This document shows, in pieces, positions 58,894 through 64,000 of a DNA stretch of 64,000 nt (the stretch's first letter is position 1; each line of letters starts with the position of its first letter). The notes beneath the pieces are model-generated. The model saw only the letters and a list, made by a program, of their open reading frames with translations, was not told where the DNA came from and ran no database searches. This DNA is from Theobroma cacao (lineage: Eukaryota; Streptophyta; Magnoliopsida; Malvales; Malvaceae). Where the stretch lies: the NCBI RefSeq assembly GCF_000208745.1, contig NC_030850.1, positions 36,002,803-36,066,802 of the forward strand, written 5' to 3'. Made by a program: the position numbers and the translations under genes.

Positions 58894-60222
58894 TTATTTT
58901 ATGGGTATTGCTCGATCTAAAATTGCCAATATAGCTTGTGTGAGAGTGAGTATCACTACGATGAAAGCAGCGATAGTCGCAGTTCCTCTCCAAAGATCGT
59001 TGAAGTAGACATGCTTCAAGATAGTCCATGTACGGTTCCAACAATTATGATAATACTGGTTTAGATTCCTTCCGATTTGGTCATAGAGCATAGTTGAATG
59101 TACAACTCCCACAGCAAGATTGTTAATCATATCTGCCACAGCTCCACTGCTACCCAATCTATTGACAATAATCCCATCCTTTACCAATAAATCTACATCT
59201 TCACTAGTATTAACAAGAGAGTCTAGTAATAGAATATAACTACAAAAATAAGCCTCCTTTGGATAATGACATTGCTCGAAGGCCATCAAGTTTCTAAAAC
59301 GAGTCTCAGTTTCATACTTCACAGTAATAACTTGGAGTTCTAGCACTCCCTTCTCAAATTTTACATTAAGCAAGTTGTTTATACTATTACGAACTTCAGG
59401 CTTAGAACCTTCAAACCCGGTACTTTCAATATGAACTTCATGATTCTTAACACCAACAAACTTAACACCAGCCTCGTGCAACATGGTTGCACTGTACATG
59501 TTGTGGATTCCCTCAAGTGAGTTTAGTGGGTAAGAACTCTGTGCTTGGTATCTAATTAAATCCGTAAAGTGTTTAATCTCCTTGTCATCCAATGATAGAT
59601 CTTTGTTGACATCAAAGTACCAGCAAGCAAGATCAAGAAAAGAAAAGATCTTAGCAGGCTCAGGAAAAGCTATGTTATATAGATCTTTAAGGACAAAAAA
59701 TGGGAGTTGATTTTCAAGTAACATCAAATCCGTTGGAAGTTCTACTCTTAACAATTCTCCACGGAAGAAGTCGTCATCGTATGTTTCTCCAATTGTCCTC
59801 AAGAAGAGCTCAATGATAAAAACTGCATCATATGATATTATCTTTATGAATTTGGAAGCCTCCAACTCAAAGCCAAATTGGGGGTCATAACACTTGCATG
59901 TACGTTCTAAATTATTTTCGATGTAGCTCGCAGCTTTTCTCGATGTCTCAACGGAAGTCCTTCTCAAAAAATTTTCATAATATCTCTGCTTTTGCCTCTC
60001 CATTAGAGCCAAATTTTTGTTACCGTGAAAAACAGGCCCTATTGAAATCAATTGAGGAGTGTAGACTTTTTCGTTTGCTTCACGAAAACGTATCGGGGCC
60101 TTGTAAATGCAACACTCAGGCACAGGCTCTAATAAGCCGTGTTCAGTGATGGTAATTGCCAAATCTCTGGGTCGGTCGTTGTTTGCAATCAGTGGAGCAC
60201 TTTCTTGGTCAGTGTTCGCCAT
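58894..60222 (-). CDS. DUF247 (UPF0481) protein, copy 1
   Basis: Single coding exon from the first ATG at 60222 to the stop at 58894, 442 residues. Family marks in order: CCIYKAPIRFREANEKVYTPQLISIGP near 40-70, ASKFIKIISYDAVFIIELFL near 135, LLENQLPFFVLKDLYN near 185, FSFLDLACWYF, a late VNTSEDVDLLVKDGII block, and a C-terminal membrane helix (TIAAFIVVILTLTQAILAIL) ending AIPIK. The frame extends open for 14 codons upstream of the ATG without another ATG, suggesting a spliced leader. DUF247 proteins are plant membrane proteins of mostly unknown function; some in grasses are linked to self-incompatibility. Length is normal for the family. Confidence 0.9.
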   Translation of the reverse strand: MANTDQESAPLIANNDRPRDLAITITEHGLLEPVPECCIYKAPIRFREANEKVYTPQLISIGPVFHGNKNLALMERQKQRYYENFLRRTSVETSRKAASYIENNLERTCKCYDPQFGFELEASKFIKIISYDAVFIIELFLRTIGETYDDDFFRGELLRVELPTDLMLLENQLPFFVLKDLYNIAFPEPAKIFSFLDLACWYFDVNKDLSLDDKEIKHFTDLIRYQAQSSYPLNSLEGIHNMYSATMLHEAGVKFVGVKNHEVHIESTGFEGSKPEVRNSINNLLNVKFEKGVLELQVITVKYETETRFRNLMAFEQCHYPKEAYFCSYILLLDSLVNTSEDVDLLVKDGIIVNRLGSSGAVADMINNLAVGVVHSTMLYDQIGRNLNQYYHNCWNRTWTILKHVYFNDLWRGTATIAAFIVVILTLTQAILAILDRAIPIK

Positions 60223-62544
60223 GTGTGCAACTTCCCTCTCATGTAAACAAACGACAATTCTCACCAGTGACAGTAAGCAATAGCAACAGAATTAGTCAAA
60301 CCCCAACTTCAGATTTAAACCTTGTTAAGTCCAACACTGTTCAATCTTTCGTTTTGGGGCACTTTTTAAGCTTGAACTATAGATTTACCCCTAAAATACT
60401 TAGGATCAGATCCATATGAAAGAACTTAATTTCATCCAAAATGAAGCAAATAACTAAAGATGAAAAGTAAACAAAATCAATACCCTCATAAGAATAGAAA
60501 TACGTACCTCTGATGCTGAAGGGGAGGAGGTCATCAAATCCGAAAAAACAGCTCAAGGTTCAAAGTGCGAAATGAACCAACTTAGTTGCGTCGTTGAATA
60601 CAACTGGTTCCGGCAAGTCTTGGCGTTTCAGTTTATACAGCAGAGAGTAATGAGCAAGGTTCTCTCAAATGTAATAGAGGAAGATGCCCACCTTGTTTCT
60701 TCAGTCCCATCCTTGGATTGGCACAAGTTGTCGACGAATCAATCTTTCGAACAAAAAGTTATTCTATTTTAGTTGTCATTTCTTAACTAAGCACCTTGTT
60801 TTTTCTGACAAAACGTCAAACTAGTTTTAATACGCAGCCCCACATTTTAATTTCCTGATCGGCCGATTTGGTCTTTCGCTAATTATAAAGGCCTTTCCTC
60901 CTACGTTCCGATGGGTTGGGGTGCATTTGGGCTCCAATAGTGCATGAACAGAAATGTTGTCTTCTCCTATGGTCCAATAGTGCATTTGAGTCAATCTTTC
61001 GTACAAAAAGTTGTTGCATGTTTACTTGTTTCTTTAACTCCCCAACTTGTTTTTTCTGACAAAAAGTTAATGAGTTTTAATATGCATGCAGCCACACACT
61101 TTAAGTTTTTGATCGGCCGATTTGGTCAATTTCCCCGAATATAAAGGCCTTTCTTCTTACTTTCCGATTGGTGGGAGCTCATTTGGGTTTTAATAATGCA
61201 TGAACTGAAATGTTGTCTTCTCCTATGGTCTAGAGGGGGAAAAAGCATGGGTTATCTTATCGGTTATCATAAATAATTTAAGAAATTGCAAGAGGATCAA
61301 TATAAAAGCCACGGCCTATTTTCAAACCTGCTGTTAAACTACAGCTAACCCGTGCCCTTGAGATGGGCATTAACCTTGGAGGAGGTCACTGAGTAAATTC
61401 CTTCCAAGATGCATTACATAGATTGATAAAACTGCAGCCTTGCCCTTGAGATGTCATTCACAAACCAAACCCTGCAAATTTACAAACAAGCATGTATTTG
61501 ACAAAGACTTTGCACTTCAGGCACATAAATTTTAAGGAGAAATAAAATTGTAAAACTATCCGGAAAGGTCATAAATCAAGTTTTTCAGAGTAAACATGTA
61601 TAAAAGAGGAGTAAAAGCAGGATTACCTTTAGATTTTTTCAATGTAGAACTGGAGTCAATGCTTTATTTCTTATCCATGGTATCCTTGGAGAAGGGGGCA
61701 GGAGGATTGGAGGCTTTTAGGAAGAGGGAGGCCATACAAGGAGCATGGAGACTTTGATTACTAGAAAGCAAAGAGTCTATAAGTTCAAACACAAAAGTTG
61801 GAATAAAAGATCTCATATAGATGCATATTTATAATTTATGATTTTCCTGAGGCCTTCCTTAGTGAAAACAAAACCAGTTCAAAAGCTTTCCTTTCTCTGA
61901 CTCCAAATATTCAAGTTCTGCATTATTTCCTTAGTTTTGTCTATGGTCATGTTTTCCTTTAAAGGTTTAAAACTCCCACCGATATCCTAGTATGATTTAA
62001 TGCAAGCAAAGGAAGCATGAAATAATGAAACTCCAAAAGTTTCTCTAAATAAAAGCCTACTTTGCCATTTACAACCTTTCATCCTCATCAGATGCATAAG
62101 TTCCTTTCTTCCTTGCCTTTTGTTTTCTTCAGGAGAGATGTGTGATTGCCTTTTTAACATGTTTCTTGATTCCTCACAATCCGGGCCAAACCATGGTTGA
62201 CCAACTACCATTCTATAACACTTCTCCTTTGTTCATTCTACATATCCCCATCCAAAAGAATTTATTTTAATGCAATTATTTTGAATAAGAGAAATAAGGG
62301 ATAATTAATAAAAAAAAAAGTTGTGACTCTTGAATAAAAAAGAAGAAAAAAAGAGAATGAGTGATAGTATATAAAATACTACTAGTAGTTAGTAGTTACT
62401 TACAAGGAAAAAGCCAATACCATAAAAATATGATAAAATCTAATAGGTACACAATTGTTCATTAACAGTAGCAATACATGATAAGAGCAACAAAGCTTGA
62501 TACCAAACTGCCTTCTACTCAAAGGGGTTATAAGGCAAATAAAT
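60223..62544. other. Intergenic between the two DUF247 genes
   Basis: About 60739-60990 and 60991-61230 are a tandem duplication with a 252-bp period. About 60223-60540 is the probable leader and promoter of DUF247 copy 1. From 61240 to 62544 only AT-rich sequence without a supported gene was seen; the minus-strand frame 61987-62211 is unconvincing. Confidence 0.5.
60739..61230. repeat. 252-bp tandem duplication
   Basis: Both copies begin TCAATCTTTCG, contain CTTGTTTTTTCTGAC, GATCGGCCGATTTGG and TATAAAGGCCTTTC, and end AATGTTGTCTTCTCCTATGG. They differ at scattered positions and small indels. TATAAAGGCC could be a TATA-like element but no transcript start is known. Confidence 0.85.
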
Positions 62545-63804
62545 TTATTTCATGGGAATTGCCCGATCTAAGATTGCCATTACAGTTTGTATAAGAGTGA
62601 GTAACACCACAATAGAAGCAACTATAGTCGCAGTTCCTCTCCAAATATTTTTGAAATAGACATGCTTCAAGGTTCTTATTGTCGGATTCCAAGACCTCTC
62701 ATAATATAGGTTTAGATCCCTTCCGATTTCGCTGTAGAGCCCAGTGGGCAGCACAAGTTCCACCGTAAGATTGTTAATCATTTCTGCCACAGCTCTGTGG
62801 CTACCAAAATTATTGACAATTATATTTTTTTTTATCAATAAATCTACATCTTTTTCAGAGACAACAAAAGAATTTAGTAGTTGAATATAACTACAAAAGT
62901 AAGCTTCTTCTCGAAAGTCACATTGTTCACAGGCCATCACATTTCGACAAATAGTCTCGGTTGCGTAGGATGCAACAAAAATTGGGATTTTTAGCACTCC
63001 TTTCTCAAATGTTACATTAAGCAAGCGGTCATTACTAACTTCAAACTTAACACCAGCTTCATGCAACATCGTTGCGGTGTACATGTTGTCATCACTGATC
63101 TTATTTTTGATTGATGGACGACTAATCACTAGACTGCATCTGGTTAAATCCGTAAAGTGTTTAATCCCCTTTTGGTACATTGTTGGATCTTTATAGATAG
63201 TGAAGTAACTACAAGCAAGATCAAGAAAAGAAGGTGAATGATCAGAGACAGGAAAAGCTAGGTTATATAGATCTTCAAGTACAAAGAAGGGGAGTTGATT
63301 TTCCAGTAACATCAGATCCAGTCGAAGCTTTGTACTAAACCATTCACTACGCCATACTAAGTTGTAGATTTCTCCTTCTTCATAGTGCATCAATAAAAGC
63401 TCAATGATAAAAACTGCATCATATAATATTATTTTCTCAAACTTGGAAGCCTCGAACTCAGCATTAAAGAAAAATTCCAAGCCATAACACCTGCGTATTT
63501 GTCTGCCATGCTCTCCGATGTAGCTCGGAAATTTTCCAAATGTCTCGGGGGAAATCCTCGAAGAAAATTGGTTGAAAGTTCTCATTTTCCACTCCATTTT
63601 ATCCAATTTTTGGTTATCACAATGAAGAGGCCCTATTGAAATCAATTGAGGGGTGTAGGCTTTTTCGTTTGCTTCACGAAAAGGACTAGGGACCTTGTAA
63701 ATACGACACTCAGGATCAAGCTGTAACACCATATCAATTTCGAAAACTTGGGGTCGGTGGTGAGTTTCAATTCGTGGAGAATTTTCTTGGTCGGTGTTTT
63801 CCAT
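62545..63804 (-). CDS. DUF247 (UPF0481) protein, copy 2
   Basis: First ATG at 63804 (MENTDQENS), stop at 62545, 419 residues in one exon. Same motif order as copy 1: CRIYKVPSPFREANEKAYTP, ASKFEKIILYDAVFIIELLL, LLENQLPFFVLEDLYN, FLDLACSYF, and a C-terminal helix (TIVASIVVLLTLIQTVMAIL) ending AIPMK. The two genes are clear tandem duplicates in the same direction and share upstream sequence around the start, but are diverged in the variable middle and lost about 20 residues here relative to copy 1. Full length with no break, so probably functional. A membrane-anchored plant protein of unknown biochemical role. Confidence 0.9.
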   Translation of the reverse strand: MENTDQENSPRIETHHRPQVFEIDMVLQLDPECRIYKVPSPFREANEKAYTPQLISIGPLHCDNQKLDKMEWKMRTFNQFSSRISPETFGKFPSYIGEHGRQIRRCYGLEFFFNAEFEASKFEKIILYDAVFIIELLLMHYEEGEIYNLVWRSEWFSTKLRLDLMLLENQLPFFVLEDLYNLAFPVSDHSPSFLDLACSYFTIYKDPTMYQKGIKHFTDLTRCSLVISRPSIKNKISDDNMYTATMLHEAGVKFEVSNDRLLNVTFEKGVLKIPIFVASYATETICRNVMACEQCDFREEAYFCSYIQLLNSFVVSEKDVDLLIKKNIIVNNFGSHRAVAEMINNLTVELVLPTGLYSEIGRDLNLYYERSWNPTIRTLKHVYFKNIWRGTATIVASIVVLLTLIQTVMAILDRAIPMK

Positions 63805-64000
63805 ATATGCAACTTCCTTCCCATGGAAACAAACACAATTCTCACTAGTTAGCAACAGAAACAGAATTAATCAAGCCCCAACTTTAGATTTAAGCTTTAT
63901 TAAGTCCAACACAGTGTTCAAACTTTCATTTTGGGCTATTATTTTTTTTTTTTTTGAAAGTTAGAATTCATTCAACTTCAGGAAGGGAAATCCTTTGTAC
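63805..64000. other. Leader of DUF247 copy 2 and a poly-T tract at the window edge
   Basis: Sequence to about 63930 aligns with the leader of DUF247 copy 1 (60230-60350). A T-run at about 63943-63955 followed by GAAAGTTAGAATTCATTCAACTT suggests the tail of a minus-strand retroposon that continues beyond the window. Confidence 0.45.

Overview
The window reads as nuclear DNA of a flowering plant, a eudicot. Genes are split by GT-AG introns, coding is exon-sized islands in AT-rich sequence, and there are solo LTRs, a hAT-type MITE, LINE and copia fragments, and plant-specific families (MATH-only proteins, LRR receptor kinases, R2R3-MYB, DUF247). A Malvaceae source such as cacao or a relative is a guess from general familiarity with the protein sequences, not something shown here.

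Left part (1-42 kb) is a repeat-rich cluster. A two-MATH-domain gene (2002-3820) is followed by a 2.9 kb solo LTR with a perfect 5-bp target duplication. From 10 to 35 kb there are four large receptor kinases of the MIK2-like LRR type, all on the minus strand, each with a decayed piece of a MATH gene beyond its 3' end. Copy A (11064-14657) has an in-frame stop, copy B (18225-20956) is intact, copy C (23957-30515) is split by a 634-bp hAT MITE and a 3.0 kb solo LTR and is chimeric, and copy D (31438-34917) is intact. At least two more decayed 5' ends of the same family lie at about 16.1 kb and 36.5 kb. A local inversion bounded by near-perfect 160-bp inverted repeats sits beside copy B. An intact six-exon MATH gene (40535-41970) closes the cluster and is the likely source type of the MATH relics.

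Right part (42-58 kb) is ordinary gene-rich sequence: a G/R-rich protein with an RRM-like fold (42885-43644, +), a histidine-phosphatase (phosphoglycerate-mutase-like) gene with an apparent GC-AG intron (44759-46069, +), a DUO1-like R2R3-MYB (46630-47960, -), a 1030-residue protein with MULE-transposase-like and SWIM zinc-finger regions (48699-52909, -), the mitochondrial import gene TIM21 (54036-56930, +), and a small two-membrane-segment protein (57765-58070, -).

The last 6 kb holds two tandem DUF247 genes on the minus strand (58894-60222 and 62545-63804), separated by 2.3 kb that includes a 252-bp tandem duplication. The main biological theme is a fast-evolving surface-receptor cluster (MATH plus LRR-RLK) shaped by segmental duplication, LRR-array expansion, inversion and transposon insertion, next to conserved single-copy genes. 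Exon coordinates are predictions from splice signals, phase and comparison between paralogs in this window; no transcript data were available.
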